Position numbers and translations under genes: made by a program | From: Aeromonas rivipollensis | GTDB lineage: Bacteria; Pseudomonadota; Gammaproteobacteria; Enterobacterales; Aeromonadaceae | Length of the DNA stretch: 64,000 nt | Reading direction: 5' to 3' | NCBI RefSeq assembly: GCF_037811135.1 | Contig: NZ_CP149130.1 | Span: 3,766,001 to 3,830,000 of the forward strand | The notes under the pieces: model-generated | Seen by the model: the letters and a program-made list of their open reading frames with translations, nothing else | Told to the model about the DNA's origin: nothing | The model's database searches: none | In this document: positions 44,084-53,974 of the stretch, piece by piece | Numbering within the stretch: the stretch's first letter is position 1 | Layout of the letters: the number at the start of each line of letters is the position of its first letter

Positions 44084-44090
44084 TCCCCGC

Positions 44091-44117
44091 AAGCCCCGCT
44101 TCGGCGGGGCTTTTTGT
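44091..44117 (+). terminator. Terminator of tyrB
   Basis: AAGCCCCGC and GCGGGGCTT with a TTCG loop, followed by a T run. Confidence 0.9.
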
Positions 44118-44198
44118 TTGCTCCGTCTGGAGGGGCAATCCCGGCTGCCAGACGCTCCCCTCATCCTCGCCCGCACGGGCTTAATCCCGGGAGGTTTT

Positions 44199-45125
44199 AT
44201 GGATCTCATCGCGCTTTCCCGCCTGGGCGGTCGTCATCTGGTCACCCTGCACCTGCTGCTGGACACCCAAAGCGTCACCCGCAGCGCCGAGCGCCTCTGC
44301 ACCACCCCCTCCTCCGTCAGCAAGACCCTCAACCAGCTACGGGATCTGCTGGGGGATCAGCTGCTCTACCGTCAGGGCAACCAGCTGTTGCTGACCCCCT
44401 TTGCCGAGCGGCTCGGTCCCAGCCTGCGCCGGCTGCTGAGCGAGCTCAACGGCCTCACCAGTCCGGAGGGCTTCAACCCCGCCAGCTGGCAGGGGGAGCT
44501 GAATCTGGCGATGCGCGAGAGCAGCATGATCTGGCCCATGGGGCCCGTGCTGGGAAAATTGATGCAGGAGGTACCCGGACTGGTGCCCGTCATCTGGAAC
44601 AAGGATCAGCAGGGACTGGCGGCACTGGCGGCGGGCAAGCTCGACTTCGTGATCCTGCCCCACGATCAGAGCCAGCCCCTGCCCAGCCAGCCTGGCCTGA
44701 TATGGGAGACCCTGCGGGAAGACAAGCTGGTCTGCCTGCTGCGCGCGGAGCATCCGGCGCAGGATCAGCCCTGGGATCTGGATGCCTATTTAAGCTGGCG
44801 CCATATCGTCATTCGTGACAGCGAGCTGGCCGACCCCTTCTTCGAGCAGAGCCTGGCCCAGCGCCAGGTAAGGCGCCAGATAGGAGCCACCCTGCCGGAC
44901 TTTGGCAGTGCGGCCGCCCTGCTGCGCCAGAGCGATCTCATCCTCACCGCCATCGACGGCTGGGCCGGGCAGGCCAGGCCATCCGGGCTGGTGAGCCGAC
45001 CCGTCCCGTTCGACTATGGTGCCGTGACCCACAGCCTGGTGTGGTACGGCCCCCTGGGGGAAGATCCCGCCCTGCACTGGTTCCGCCAGCGGATCCTGCA
45101 GCTGGCCCGGGAGCTGGGTGCCTGA
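44199..45125 (+). CDS. LysR-family transcriptional regulator
   Basis: 308 residues from ATG at 44199 (GGGAGG site upstream). The N-terminal winged HTH is normal for LysR (TLHLLLDTQSVTRSAERL, then TTPSSVSKTLNQLRDLLGD). The C-terminal periplasmic-binding-like domain senses an unknown ligand. Targets unknown; it follows tyrB but has its own start region after a terminator. Confidence 0.9.
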   Translation: MDLIALSRLGGRHLVTLHLLLDTQSVTRSAERLCTTPSSVSKTLNQLRDLLGDQLLYRQGNQLLLTPFAERLGPSLRRLLSELNGLTSPEGFNPASWQGELNLAMRESSMIWPMGPVLGKLMQEVPGLVPVIWNKDQQGLAALAAGKLDFVILPHDQSQPLPSQPGLIWETLREDKLVCLLRAEHPAQDQPWDLDAYLSWRHIVIRDSELADPFFEQSLAQRQVRRQIGATLPDFGSAAALLRQSDLILTAIDGWAGQARPSGLVSRPVPFDYGAVTHSLVWYGPLGEDPALHWFRQRILQLARELGA

Positions 45126-45139
45126 GAGTACCCGGGGGC

Positions 45140-45463
45140 TCAGGGTTTCTTGGTGTAGATGGGGCTCGGGAAGGAGGCGACGTTGTTGCCCAGCTCAGTG
45201 ATGCGGGCCGCCCCCTGCTTGCGCACCTGATCGATGCGCAGCACCTGGTGCATGGGGATCAGGGTGCGGTTGACGTCGGCAAACTCACTCTTGAGCTTCT
45301 CGTGGCTGGGATCGACGATGAGCGCCGTGTGGTTGTCCCACACGAAGTTCGCGATCTCGATGAAGCCAAACAGCTGGCCCTGATTCACGTCCCTGACATA
45401 GACCTCGTAACGCTCGTTGTGACAAATAAACTGCACTCGATATAAGGCGTTGGCTTCACTCAT
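45140..45463 (-). CDS. DUF1820 family protein
   Basis: 107 residues. YRVQFICHNERYEVYVRDVNQ, split by family spacing, GFIEIANFVWD and the conserved basic C-terminal half identify DUF1820, a small beta-rich family of gammaproteobacteria. No function is established. Convergent with the LysR gene. Confidence 0.85.
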   Translation of the reverse strand: MSEANALYRVQFICHNERYEVYVRDVNQGQLFGFIEIANFVWDNHTALIVDPSHEKLKSEFADVNRTLIPMHQVLRIDQVRKQGAARITELGNNVASFPSPIYTKKP

Positions 45464-45581
45464 GGGTATCTGTTGATGATGGGCGGTTTTCCCATTCTAG
45501 CCGCCACTTTCCGCGCACCAAATAGACAGACATCACAGTTGCGTCATATCGGGTCTCAGGAAACAGAACATTCGGTGCCCG

Positions 45582-46466
45582 TCACAGTGGTGGCAGGGCA
45601 ACAGGGCCAAATCCTTTCACCTTCAATGCGTTGGACAACCTCTCAAGCTCCTCCATGGCGGCCTCCTGCCAGCCCATCGCCTCCCCGCGCACCCCGTGAT
45701 GGCGAAAACCGTTGAGACGAATGGGCACGGGTCCCAGGGTCTGCAAGAAGGTGGCCAGCCCGGCGTCCAGCTCCCCTCCGGCGTCCAGAAAATCGCTGTG
45801 CCCCGGCACCTGGAGCAGCCGTAACTCCGCCAGCTTGCCCGCCCGCGCAAGCAGTTGCAGCGAGGCCAGCACCCGCTCCCGCCCCTGGCCGGTGAGCGCA
45901 TGGTGCACCGACTCGCGCCACCCCTTGAGATCGATCATGGCGCCGTCCAGCACCGGCAGCAGCCGCTGCCAGCCCGTTTCACCAAGGGATCCGTTGCTGT
46001 CCAGCAGGCAGCTCAGGTGGGCCAGGTCGGGCGCGGCCTTGATGGCCGCAAAGAGTGCCACCACGAAGGGGAGCTGGGTGGTCGCCTCGCCGCCGGAGAC
46101 GGTAATGCCGGTAAGCAACGGGCCGTAGCGACGCAGCAGGGCCAGCCCCTCGGCCACCGACATCTGGTGGGTCTTGGGGCTGGCGCTGCGGGGACAGGCA
46201 TCCAGGCAGCGATCACAGTGGGTACAGAGAGACGCCTGCCAACGCACCCTGCCATCAATGAGAGTCAGGGCGCCGCTCGGGCAGCCGGGCACGCAGTCGC
46301 CACAGTGATCGCACAGCCCTATGGTGTGGGGGTTATGGCAGCCCGGGCAGCGAAAGTTGCACCCTTGCAGGAAGAGCACCAGCCGATTGCCCGGCCCGTC
46401 CACGCAGGAGAAGGGCAACCAGCGGCTGACCGTCGCGGTGCGCCCTCCCTTGTCGTCCTCAGTCAT
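45582..46466 (-). CDS. yjjW: Glycyl-radical enzyme activase YjjW
   Basis: 294 residues from MTEDDKGG at 46466, overlapping the yjjI stop by 8 bp. Radical SAM enzyme: the cluster motif is CNFRCPGC, and an inserted ferredoxin domain binds two more 4Fe-4S clusters (CDHCGDCVPGC and CTHCDRCLDAC). VSGGEATTQ is the SAM-binding GGE segment. It installs the glycyl radical on YjjI under anaerobic conditions. Confidence 0.93.
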   Translation of the reverse strand: MTEDDKGGRTATVSRWLPFSCVDGPGNRLVLFLQGCNFRCPGCHNPHTIGLCDHCGDCVPGCPSGALTLIDGRVRWQASLCTHCDRCLDACPRSASPKTHQMSVAEGLALLRRYGPLLTGITVSGGEATTQLPFVVALFAAIKAAPDLAHLSCLLDSNGSLGETGWQRLLPVLDGAMIDLKGWRESVHHALTGQGRERVLASLQLLARAGKLAELRLLQVPGHSDFLDAGGELDAGLATFLQTLGPVPIRLNGFRHHGVRGEAMGWQEAAMEELERLSNALKVKGFGPVALPPL

Positions 46467-47985
46467 CACACAGGGTTGCCTCGAGGGCAACCACCCGCGG
46501 CGCCCGCTGGCGGATCCCGGTCAGCTCGCTCGCCTCGGCGCCGAGGCTGGTGGTCTGCAACCGCGAGCCTTCGGCGGCGAAGCGGGCCACGTCGCTCTTG
46601 CGGATCATGTAGCCGGTCACCCGCACCAGATCGCTGTCCGCCACGTTGGCACTGAATTCGCGCATGCCTAGGGCGAAAGCCCCCTTGCAGAGCTGTAGCA
46701 GCGCCTGCGGGTTCTGACGGATGGTGGGATCCAGGGTCAGGATCTCGCTGATCCCGGAGTGGTAGTAGCAGTGATGCGGGGCCAGGGCCAGCAGGTGGCT
46801 GGCGGGATCCGGCTCCTCCCCATAAGGGATGCGCACCCCGGGGGTGACTCCCTTGTCCAGGCTGAGCCCGCCCTGGGAGTGCAGCAGGGCACGCCCGCCC
46901 CAGGCGTGGTGCTGGGGCCGGACAGTCACCCAGGCCGAGAGCCGGGCCGAGATGCGATGGCCGAGCTGGTTCGCCCCCTCGTCGTGGCCATAGCGCCCGG
47001 GCAGCCCCTCTTTATCCATCAGCAGGTTCACCGCCTCCGCCATGCCATGGATGCCGAACATGGGCACGAAACGCCCCTCCTCGATCAACCCCTCCTCCAC
47101 CAGGAAGCAGGCGAAGAAACCGGACTCTTCGTGCAGGAAGGCGGCCCTTGCCTCGATGAGGCGGGAGGCCTGCTCGCAATAGTGGGGGAGCCAGCGCGTC
47201 ATGAACGCCTCAAGGTCGGCGCTCTGCTCGGCCATCCCCTTGAGGGAGAGGCGCACCAGGGTGTTGGCACCGCCTCCTAGGGGCAGGGCGTTGTAGCAGC
47301 TGACGATGCCAAAGCCCCGCTCATCGAAGGTCTCCCTGTGGATCGGGTAGTTGACTATGTGAGGCTTGCCGCACAGGGCTATGTTCTGCACCCCCTGCAT
47401 CAGCAGGCTGTCCGGGGTCGATGCGGGATCGTGAAACAGGCTGAGGTTCGGTGCCACCTGCTTGAGTTCGCCGTCGATGCGCAGGATCAGGCGGCAGATC
47501 CTGTTGTCATCCGGGCCTATGTTGACGTGCATGAAGGCATCCGGCAGCACCCTGTCCAGGTAGATCCAGAAGCCTTTCAGCTTGCGATACAGCGCCTCGT
47601 CATCCAGATCCCCGACGAAGGGCAGCAGCAGGTGATCGAGGCGCCCCAGCCAGACCGGCATGCCGGTGACCGAGGGCACATGGTGATAGAGGATGCGCAG
47701 GGCATCAAGGGCCTCGTCGAAATCCCGTGGCGGCGCCAGCTCCAGCCAGGGGGAGCCCTGGCGCAGGAACTTCTCATAGTCCGGCAGCACGTAACGCGGC
47801 TTGTAGGGAGCATGTCCCTCGAACATGTCGCAGAGCACCCCTTGTGCCATCGCCTCGGCCACCTCGGCAGGCAGCGCGGGATAGGGCAGCGCATTCTCGG
47901 CGGCGAGCGCCAGGGCATGGCTCTTCTGAGCCGGGGAGAGCAGGGGGTCGCGCACTATGCGCTGGCAGCTGGCGGTGAGGGACAT
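46459..47985 (-). CDS. yjjI: Glycyl-radical enzyme YjjI (DUF3029)
   Basis: 508 residues, shorter than most glycyl-radical enzymes (about 750) but usual for YjjI. The radical Gly is in RVTGYMIRKSD, at about residue 458. A candidate thiyl Cys lies in NIALCGKP. The reaction of YjjI is not established. It is expressed with its activase yjjW as an anaerobic pair; no FNR consensus was seen in the short upstream region. Confidence 0.92.
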   Translation of the reverse strand: MSLTASCQRIVRDPLLSPAQKSHALALAAENALPYPALPAEVAEAMAQGVLCDMFEGHAPYKPRYVLPDYEKFLRQGSPWLELAPPRDFDEALDALRILYHHVPSVTGMPVWLGRLDHLLLPFVGDLDDEALYRKLKGFWIYLDRVLPDAFMHVNIGPDDNRICRLILRIDGELKQVAPNLSLFHDPASTPDSLLMQGVQNIALCGKPHIVNYPIHRETFDERGFGIVSCYNALPLGGGANTLVRLSLKGMAEQSADLEAFMTRWLPHYCEQASRLIEARAAFLHEESGFFACFLVEEGLIEEGRFVPMFGIHGMAEAVNLLMDKEGLPGRYGHDEGANQLGHRISARLSAWVTVRPQHHAWGGRALLHSQGGLSLDKGVTPGVRIPYGEEPDPASHLLALAPHHCYYHSGISEILTLDPTIRQNPQALLQLCKGAFALGMREFSANVADSDLVRVTGYMIRKSDVARFAAEGSRLQTTSLGAEASELTGIRQRAPRVVALEATLCDD

Positions 47986-48058
47986 GGGAAACTCCTTGGC
48001 GGATGATTCCTAAATCCTCACACTCGAGAGGCCTTTTTTGAAGTGACATTCATAACAT

Positions 48059-48085
48059 AACGGATGTCCGATAAAGACATCCGTT
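48059..48085 (-). terminator. Hairpin terminating azlCD
   Basis: AACGGATGTC and GACATCCGTT form a perfect ten-pair stem with a seven-base loop, 16 bp after the azlD stop. The T run is interrupted. Confidence 0.65.
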
Positions 48086-48100
48086 AGGCGGGATCACGGC

Positions 48101-48442
48101 TCAAACCAACCAGGGCAGCAGCGCCGCCAATCCCCCCTGCCAGCGCAGCAGGAAGAAGCCCCCCATGCCGACCACCACCACCACCAGGGTCGGCAGCCGC
48201 AGCAGGGTCAGGGCGGTCACCAGCAGAGTGGCAGCCAGGTAGTCCGGATCCCACGCCAGCCCCTTGCCCGGCTCATAGCTGAAGACGATGGGCAGCCAGA
48301 TGGCGGTCAGCACCGACTGGGCCGAGAAGCTGAGGAAGGCCCCCATCTCGGCACCGGGCTGATAGCGGGTCAGCCGCGAGAAGAAGGCGAAGCGGTTGAA
48401 GAAGGTGATCAGGGCCAGCAGGCCAATCATCAGCCAGCCCAT
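48101..48442 (-). CDS. azlD: AzlD-type branched-chain amino acid export subunit
   Basis: 113 residues from ATG at 48442, which sits six bases behind GGAG; the ATG at 48448 overlaps the azlC stop. Four membrane helices. AzlD is the small partner of AzlC in export of branched-chain amino acids. Confidence 0.88.
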   Translation of the reverse strand: MGWLMIGLLALITFFNRFAFFSRLTRYQPGAEMGAFLSFSAQSVLTAIWLPIVFSYEPGKGLAWDPDYLAATLLVTALTLLRLPTLVVVVVGMGGFFLLRWQGGLAALLPWLV

Positions 48443-48444
48443 GG

Positions 48445-49158
48445 TCATCTCCTCATCCGGTGCAAGACATAGCCCACCACCATGCCGGCCAGGGCCGAGA
48501 TGATGATATGGATCTCCGCCAGCAGCGGCTTGGTGAGCAGCGCAGTGCCGCCGCTCACCAGAGTCGCCGCCACCATGGGCAGGTTCTTCATGGCCGGTAT
48601 GGTCATGGCGATGAAGGTGGCGGCGATGGCAAAGTCCAGCCCCATCTTGTCCAGCCCCTCGATGTACTGGCCGGCGGCGATGCCGAGCAGGGTCGCCAGG
48701 TTCCAGAACAGGTAGAACACGAAGCCCGCGATCAGGGCATAGGCGGGGTTGAAGACGCCGTGGCGCTCCCTGTCTTTCAGCGCCACCGCGAACATCTCGT
48801 CGGTCAGGAAGAAGGCGAGGCTGGCACGCCAGCGCAGGGAGAGCGGCAGCACGTCCCGGCGAAAGGTGAAGCCGTAGAGCAGGTGCTGGGAGGTGATGAC
48901 CATGGTAGAACCCATGATGGGCAGCAAGGGGGTACCCGCCCCGAACAAGGTGGTGGCCGAGAGCTGGGCGGCGCCGGCATAGACCAGCAGCGACATCAGC
49001 TGGGCCTGCACCGGGCTCAAGCCCGCCTGCAACGCCAGGGCGCCGCACAATATCCCCCAGGGGATGACGGAAATGGAGAGGGGGAGAATATCCAGGGTGG
49101 CGCGCCACCAGAGCACACCCGTGCGCTCGGGCGCGGCGATGCGGGTTCCTGACATCAT
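48445..49158 (-). CDS. azlC: AzlC-type branched-chain amino acid exporter
   Basis: 237 residues from ATG at 49158 (AAGGATG site). Five to seven membrane helices; LLVYAGAAQLSATTLF and FLTDEMFAVAL are AzlC (LIV-E family) signatures. Its stop overlaps the start region of azlD, so the two form one unit. Confidence 0.92.
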   Translation of the reverse strand: MMSGTRIAAPERTGVLWWRATLDILPLSISVIPWGILCGALALQAGLSPVQAQLMSLLVYAGAAQLSATTLFGAGTPLLPIMGSTMVITSQHLLYGFTFRRDVLPLSLRWRASLAFFLTDEMFAVALKDRERHGVFNPAYALIAGFVFYLFWNLATLLGIAAGQYIEGLDKMGLDFAIAATFIAMTIPAMKNLPMVAATLVSGGTALLTKPLLAEIHIIISALAGMVVGYVLHRMRR

Positions 49159-49241
49159 GGGATCATCCTTGTGACTTCCAACGCGAGCCGGAAAAACTAG
49201 CACGGCGCGGGATGGGCTGTCACGCCATCCAGGGAGGAAAC

Positions 49242-49267
49242 AAAACGCCCGCTGGGCAGCGGGCGTG
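49242..49267 (-). terminator. Terminator of the L,D-transpeptidase gene
   Basis: CGCCCGCTG and CAGCGGGCG form the stem; a T run follows on the minus strand. Confidence 0.85.
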
Positions 49268-49278
49268 AACGGCGAGGA

Positions 49279-49755
49279 TCAGGGCTCGATGATGATGGGG
49301 GTGCCAGGCTCGACGGCGTTCCAGATCTCGTCCATCTCGTGGTTGAGCACGGCGATGCAGCCATTGGTCCAGTTGGACGGCTGTACCCTGCGATCCCCCA
49401 TGCGGTTGAGCTGACCATGGATCATGATCATGCCGCCCGGGCGCACTCCCAGCTCATTGGCACGCTTGATGTCGTCCAGATTCGGGTAGTTGATGTGGAT
49501 CGCCTTGTAGAAGCCGGAATTGCTCTTCTTGTAGTCGAGGGTGTAGCGCCCTTCCGGGGTACGCTGATCCCCTTCCTGCTGCTTGTGTCCCTTGGGAGCA
49601 GGCCCCAGGGCGACCCAGTAGCGCTTGACTGGCTTGCCGTCCTTCATCAGGGTCAGGCTATAACTCGACTTCTTGACCACCACCATATCGGCGGACAGGG
49701 TGGCAAAACTCAATGCGGGCCACAGCCCCAGCAAACACAACAATACGGCTCTCAA
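49279..49755 (-). CDS. L,D-transpeptidase (YkuD domain)
   Basis: 158 residues with a signal peptide (MRAVLLCLLGLWPALSFA). The YkuD active site is MIMIHGQL followed by SNWTNGCIAVLNHEMDEIW with the nucleophile Cys. It is a short single-domain enzyme without LysM or peptidoglycan-binding module, like the YafK/ErfK type. Role: lipoprotein attachment, 3-3 cross-linking or their reversal; which one is not visible. Confidence 0.92.
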   Translation of the reverse strand: MRAVLLCLLGLWPALSFATLSADMVVVKKSSYSLTLMKDGKPVKRYWVALGPAPKGHKQQEGDQRTPEGRYTLDYKKSNSGFYKAIHINYPNLDDIKRANELGVRPGGMIMIHGQLNRMGDRRVQPSNWTNGCIAVLNHEMDEIWNAVEPGTPIIIEP

Positions 49756-50091
49756 TTTCCATCCCTCGACAAGCCTTCAGGGCTTTGTATTTAGCTAATC
49801 ATCTGAATGTCGCCACTCTCTGGCGGCGAGCGAGCGCCATGATATGGGATCGCCGTGAATACTCAATATATCCAGAGAAACATATCTGTGGCCCGCCTCG
49901 CCAGCGCTCAGCCAACGCATCTGTGCCTCACCATAATAAATAGTCAAAACAGATAGATGGCGCAAAAAACAGGCGCATCTTGCGCCCCGGCTCACACCGC
50001 GGCAAAGATCCCGTCCCGCCTCGGCAACCTTGCTTCCCGCTGAAATGAGCAAACCCTGCCGATGGGCAGGGCTTGCTGGTCGAGGAGCACC
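49756..50091. other. Intergenic region, nothing coding seen
   Basis: 336 bp, somewhat AT-richer than its flanks. It contains the promoter region of the L,D-transpeptidase gene and, at its right end, the hairpin at 50048-50077. No credible ORF or RNA gene was found. Confidence 0.5.
50048..50077 (-). terminator. Terminator-like hairpin of the M3 peptidase gene
   Basis: GCAAACCCTGCC and GGCAGGGCTTGC form a 12-pair stem with one G-T pair. T run weak. Confidence 0.6.
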
Positions 50092-51942
50092 TCACCGGGC
50101 GGTGGCGGGCTCGCGCTGATAATGCTGGCGGATCCAGGCCTCGAAGTCGGCCAGCATGCTGGCCTCCGACTCGCTGTTGTCGGCAATCAGCTCGGCGCCG
50201 TGCATCACCCGGATCTGGGCGTCGAGCGGAACCCCCTCTCCTGCCGGCGGGCGCTGGCTCGCCGCCACCATGCAGGCTTCGGCCGTCGCCCACGCCTGCG
50301 CCACGCTCTGGTTGCACGCCTCGGCCAATGGCACTGCACTGAAGCCTTCGCCAGTGAGGCTGCGTAGCGTCTCATCGTGGGTCATGCCATTGCCCGGCCC
50401 CCAGTAGTGGGCGGCCAGATCCGGCCCTATGCGCGGGTTGTCGGTGAGGTAGCCGTCGCGCGCAAGGAAGTAGGCGCGGGTCTGTTCCACCGCCATCAGC
50501 GCCAGCAGGTAGCCGTGATAGGCACAGGCCGACTCCTGGTTGAGCAGGTGCGGAATGGCCAGCAGCGGGCGCGGGCTCTCCACCCCGAGGATGCTGCGCT
50601 CCCAGCGGCGGGCCAGCGCCAGCACGGCGTCCGGGGTGCGCTCGGCCTCCGCCATGGCGTAGAGATCCCGCTCGAAGTAGGCCACCAGCGCTATCTGGCG
50701 CTCGTTGAAGGCACGAAACGGCTGGCGTGCCTCTATCATGGCCTTGATGAGCCCGTCGGGGATGGGCTCCCCTGCCGCATTCTTGGCGTAGCCCTTGAGC
50801 CAGTCCGCGTCCTCCAGCAGGCTGTCGCAGAACATCGACTGGGTCTCGGCATAGGCCATGGAGGTCGGCGGGAACTCCTGGGAGAAGCAGGGGGCGTTGC
50901 CGGTGACATTGGCAAAGTGTGCCGCGTGACCGCCTTCGTGGAACAGGGTGTTGAGCCCGCTCCAGCCACTGCCCACCTGGGCCGGGTTGGCCAGGCTGGT
51001 GAAGTTGACCACCGCCGGTACCCACTCCCCCTCCTGCCAGAAGCTCGGCACCGGGCCGTGGCAGAAGCCGTTCTCGTATTTTCCCTCCCGGATCAGCAGA
51101 TCCAGGGTGAGGGTGGCGCCGCGGTACTGGATGCCGAGGCGACGGAAGCTCTCGACCCAATCCTTCAGCGCCCGGGAGAAGGGCACATAAGGGTCGAGCT
51201 GGCGGGTCACGTCGCCGCTCACGCTGTAACGCAGGTTGTGGGGCAGCAGGGCCTCCTCTCCCTTGGCACCCTTCAGCTCGACCAGACTCTGGTGCAGCCG
51301 GGCATCGGTGCGGGCGATGAAGTCGTCGAGCACGGCGAACAACTGCTCCGGGCTCATCTGCTCGTTCTTGTGCACCTTGTAGTCGAAGTAGTCGCGATAG
51401 CCCATGGCCCGGGCGAAGCGGTTGCGCAGGGCCACCACCTCGAGAAAGCCGTTGCCGACCACCCACTGCTCCAGGCTGTGGAACATGGCGAGCGCACTCT
51501 GGCGCACCGCCTCGTCGCTACTGGCTGCCAGCGCCGTGCTGGCTGCGGGCAGACTGCCGGGGACCCGACGACCCTGCTCGTCCAGTAAAGTCAGCTTCAG
51601 CCCCTTGCGACGGGCGAAGAGATCCGCCTCGGCAGCCACCAGCTCCTCCATCAGGGCTGAGGCCCTTGGGTCTTCGATGACGTTGCACTCGAAGAAGGCG
51701 ATCCAGCCTGCCAGACCGCGCTTGAGCTCTGCCTCTTCGGCTCGGGCCAGCATCTCCCGCAGCACCGGCAGACGGGCAGGATCGGCACAGAACGCCTTGT
51801 AGGCCTGCTCTGCGGCGGTGAAGCCAGCCTGATCGTCGCTGGTGCCCATGTAGGTGGACCAGAACAGGTCCTCCTTGCGCCTGTGCACCTGCAGGTAGTC
51901 GGCGTTGAGCCGGTTGAGATAATTCCTGGCAATGGAATTCAT
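50092..51942 (-). CDS. M3-family zinc metallopeptidase
   Basis: 616 residues from ATG at 51942 (GAGGG site). The zinc motif is HEGGH in NTLFHEGGHAAHFANV, and a third ligand Glu lies in SMAYAETQSMF about 25 residues later, as in thimet-type M3 peptidases. No signal peptide, so cytoplasmic oligopeptide turnover is likely. It differs in detail from Dcp and PrlC, so no symbol is given. Confidence 0.92.
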   Translation of the reverse strand: MNSIARNYLNRLNADYLQVHRRKEDLFWSTYMGTSDDQAGFTAAEQAYKAFCADPARLPVLREMLARAEEAELKRGLAGWIAFFECNVIEDPRASALMEELVAAEADLFARRKGLKLTLLDEQGRRVPGSLPAASTALAASSDEAVRQSALAMFHSLEQWVVGNGFLEVVALRNRFARAMGYRDYFDYKVHKNEQMSPEQLFAVLDDFIARTDARLHQSLVELKGAKGEEALLPHNLRYSVSGDVTRQLDPYVPFSRALKDWVESFRRLGIQYRGATLTLDLLIREGKYENGFCHGPVPSFWQEGEWVPAVVNFTSLANPAQVGSGWSGLNTLFHEGGHAAHFANVTGNAPCFSQEFPPTSMAYAETQSMFCDSLLEDADWLKGYAKNAAGEPIPDGLIKAMIEARQPFRAFNERQIALVAYFERDLYAMAEAERTPDAVLALARRWERSILGVESPRPLLAIPHLLNQESACAYHGYLLALMAVEQTRAYFLARDGYLTDNPRIGPDLAAHYWGPGNGMTHDETLRSLTGEGFSAVPLAEACNQSVAQAWATAEACMVAASQRPPAGEGVPLDAQIRVMHGAELIADNSESEASMLADFEAWIRQHYQREPATAR

Positions 51943-52237
51943 AAATTCCCTCTTGTTATGGGGCGGCCACGAGGGCGCCCACTCCTTATTGGTGAAATGC
52001 CAACCCATTCACACTTCTTGCAAATAGAGCAGACAGATTGTGCGCCGGGATGCGCGCCATCACGCTATCAAAAGCGACGGTTTCTGTCTGCTGGCTATAC
52101 TGGTTGTCAAACTGCTCAATTGCCTGTTTTTCATCGCAAGCCATTGAAAGTTAATTGAATGTTAAAAACAACAACAATCAGGTCCGGCCGGCAGATCGGC
52201 CACAACCAGATCCGCATGGGAAAGTAAGGAAAAGACT

Positions 52238-53923
52238 ATGTTCAAGCTCGGTGATATCGCCGTGAGCCGCAAGCTGATGTTGCTGCTCTCACTGGCACTG
52301 ATCGGCTTCATCGCACTGCTGCTCATCTCGGCCAGTGCCCTGCACCGCAACCTGATGAGTGAACGGGAAGCCAGGCTGCAGGCAGTGCTGGATCTGGCCA
52401 TGAGCCGGATCCAGACCCTGGCCGCCACCCTCCCCGCCCGGCAGGCCCAGGCCGAAGCCAAGGCCATGCTCGACAGCATGCGCTTCGATGGAGACAACTA
52501 CCTGTTCGTGCTGGACGAGGATCGCCGGGTGGTGGTGCACCCTGCCAAGCCCGAGCTGGTCGGCCAGCAGATGGGCGGGACGCCCGCCGAATCCCACTGG
52601 CAGCGCATGGTGGATCTCGGCAAGGGCGGCCAACAGGGCCGCCTGGAGTACCAGTGGGTCTCCCCCTCCGGCGAAGCGGCCCAGAAGATGTCCCTGGTGG
52701 CAGGCTACCAGCCCTGGGGCTGGATCCTGGGCTCAGGCGTGCTGCTGCAGGACATTGAGGCCACCATGTGGTCGCAATATGAGTGGATGGGCGGTGCCAC
52801 CTTGCTGGCGATCCTGTTGATGGGGTGGCTGGGGGTGGCCATCAGCCGCTCCATCGTCAACCCGCTGGCGGAGATCAACAGGGCCATGGCCCAGGTGGCG
52901 GCCGGGGATCTGGTGGTCAGCATACCCGTGCATGGCAAGGATGAGCTGGGGGCCGTCGCCCACTGTACCAATCAGGGGCTGGACGCCATTCGCCGCGCCC
53001 TGCTGGAGGCGAGCCAGGGGGCCCGCAACGTGGCGGATGCCGCCCTGCGCATCGCCGCCTCCGCCGAGCAGACCAACCAGGCGGTCAACAGCCAGCGGGA
53101 TCAGCTGGCCCAGCTCGCCACCGCCATGAACGAGATGAGCGCCACCATCTCGGATGTGGCGGGCCATGCCGAGAACACGGCCCGCGACACCCAGGACGCC
53201 ACCAGCGAAGCCGGGCTCGGCAACGAGGATGTCCACGCCAGCGTGCACGGCATCCAGGCGCTCGCCACCGAAGTGGAGCAGGCCACCCATCAGGTCAATC
53301 GACTCAAGGAGGGGGTGATGCAGATCGGCGAGGTGACCGCCGTCATCAGCGCCATCTCGGATCAGACCAACCTGCTGGCCCTCAACGCCGCCATAGAGGC
53401 GGCCCGCGCCGGCGAGCAGGGCCGCGGTTTCGCCGTGGTGGCCGACGAGGTGCGCCAGCTGGCGAGCCGTACCCGTCACTCCACAGAGGAGATCCAGAGT
53501 ACCATCACCCAGTTGCAGCAGCGGGCGGTGACCGCCGCCAGCGCCATGGATGCCAGCCGCAAGCTGGCGGAGAGCAGCGTCGGCCAGTCCGAGAAGGCGG
53601 GACAGGACCTCTCCCTCATCGTCAACCATATCCAGCACGTGAGCGACATGGCGACCCAGATAGCCACAGCGGCGGAACAGCAGAGCATGGTGGCAGAGGA
53701 CATGAACCGCAACGTCAGCGGCATCAATGACTCGGCCCTGGAGATGTCGCAGGCCGCCTCCCAGCTGGCACAGGAGAGCGAGCTGCTGGCCGGGCTCTCC
53801 CGCAGCCTGGACGAGCGGCTGGCGGTCTTCAGGCTCGGCAATGCCCTCCCCCGCGACCTGGCGCCTGGTCAGGCCCACCGCCCTTCGCCCTCCCGCAGCG
53901 CAGACCAGTACCCGCACCACTGA
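52238..53923 (+). CDS. Methyl-accepting chemotaxis protein with single-Cache sensor
   Basis: 561 residues, AAGGAAAAG site upstream. TM1 about 12-32, a short periplasmic sCache_2-type sensor ([23 protein letters not shown], split by family spacing; [17 protein letters not shown]), TM2 about 188-208, HAMP and a normal tip ([14 protein letters not shown]). sCache_2 receptors often bind short-chain carboxylates such as pyruvate. The C-terminus is a Pro/His/Ser-rich tail without a CheR-docking pentapeptide. Confidence 0.93.
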   Translation: MFKLGDIAVSRKLMLLLSLALIGFIALLLISASALHRNLMSEREARLQAVLDLAMSRIQTLAATLPARQAQAEAKAMLDSMRFDGDNYLFVLDEDRRVVVHPAKPELVGQQMGGTPAESHWQRMVDLGKGGQQGRLEYQWVSPSGEAAQKMSLVAGYQPWGWILGSGVLLQDIEATMWSQYEWMGGATLLAILLMGWLGVAISRSIVNPLAEINRAMAQVAAGDLVVSIPVHGKDELGAVAHCTNQGLDAIRRALLEASQGARNVADAALRIAASAEQTNQAVNSQRDQLAQLATAMNEMSATISDVAGHAENTARDTQDATSEAGLGNEDVHASVHGIQALATEVEQATHQVNRLKEGVMQIGEVTAVISAISDQTNLLALNAAIEAARAGEQGRGFAVVADEVRQLASRTRHSTEEIQSTITQLQQRAVTAASAMDASRKLAESSVGQSEKAGQDLSLIVNHIQHVSDMATQIATAAEQQSMVAEDMNRNVSGINDSALEMSQAASQLAQESELLAGLSRSLDERLAVFRLGNALPRDLAPGQAHRPSPSRSADQYPHH

Positions 53924-53940
53924 CCGTCTGACACAGTCCC

Positions 53941-53974
53941 ATCCCCTGGCGGCCTCGCCGACAGGGGATTTTTT
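53941..53974 (+). terminator. Terminator of the sCache chemoreceptor gene
   Basis: ATCCCCTG and CAGGGGAT form the outer stem, with an inner GGC/GCC pairing, followed by a T run. Confidence 0.8.

Noticed and set aside
47986..48058. FNR site upstream of yjjI
   Set aside because: No TTGAT-N4-ATCAA match; only loose half-sites.
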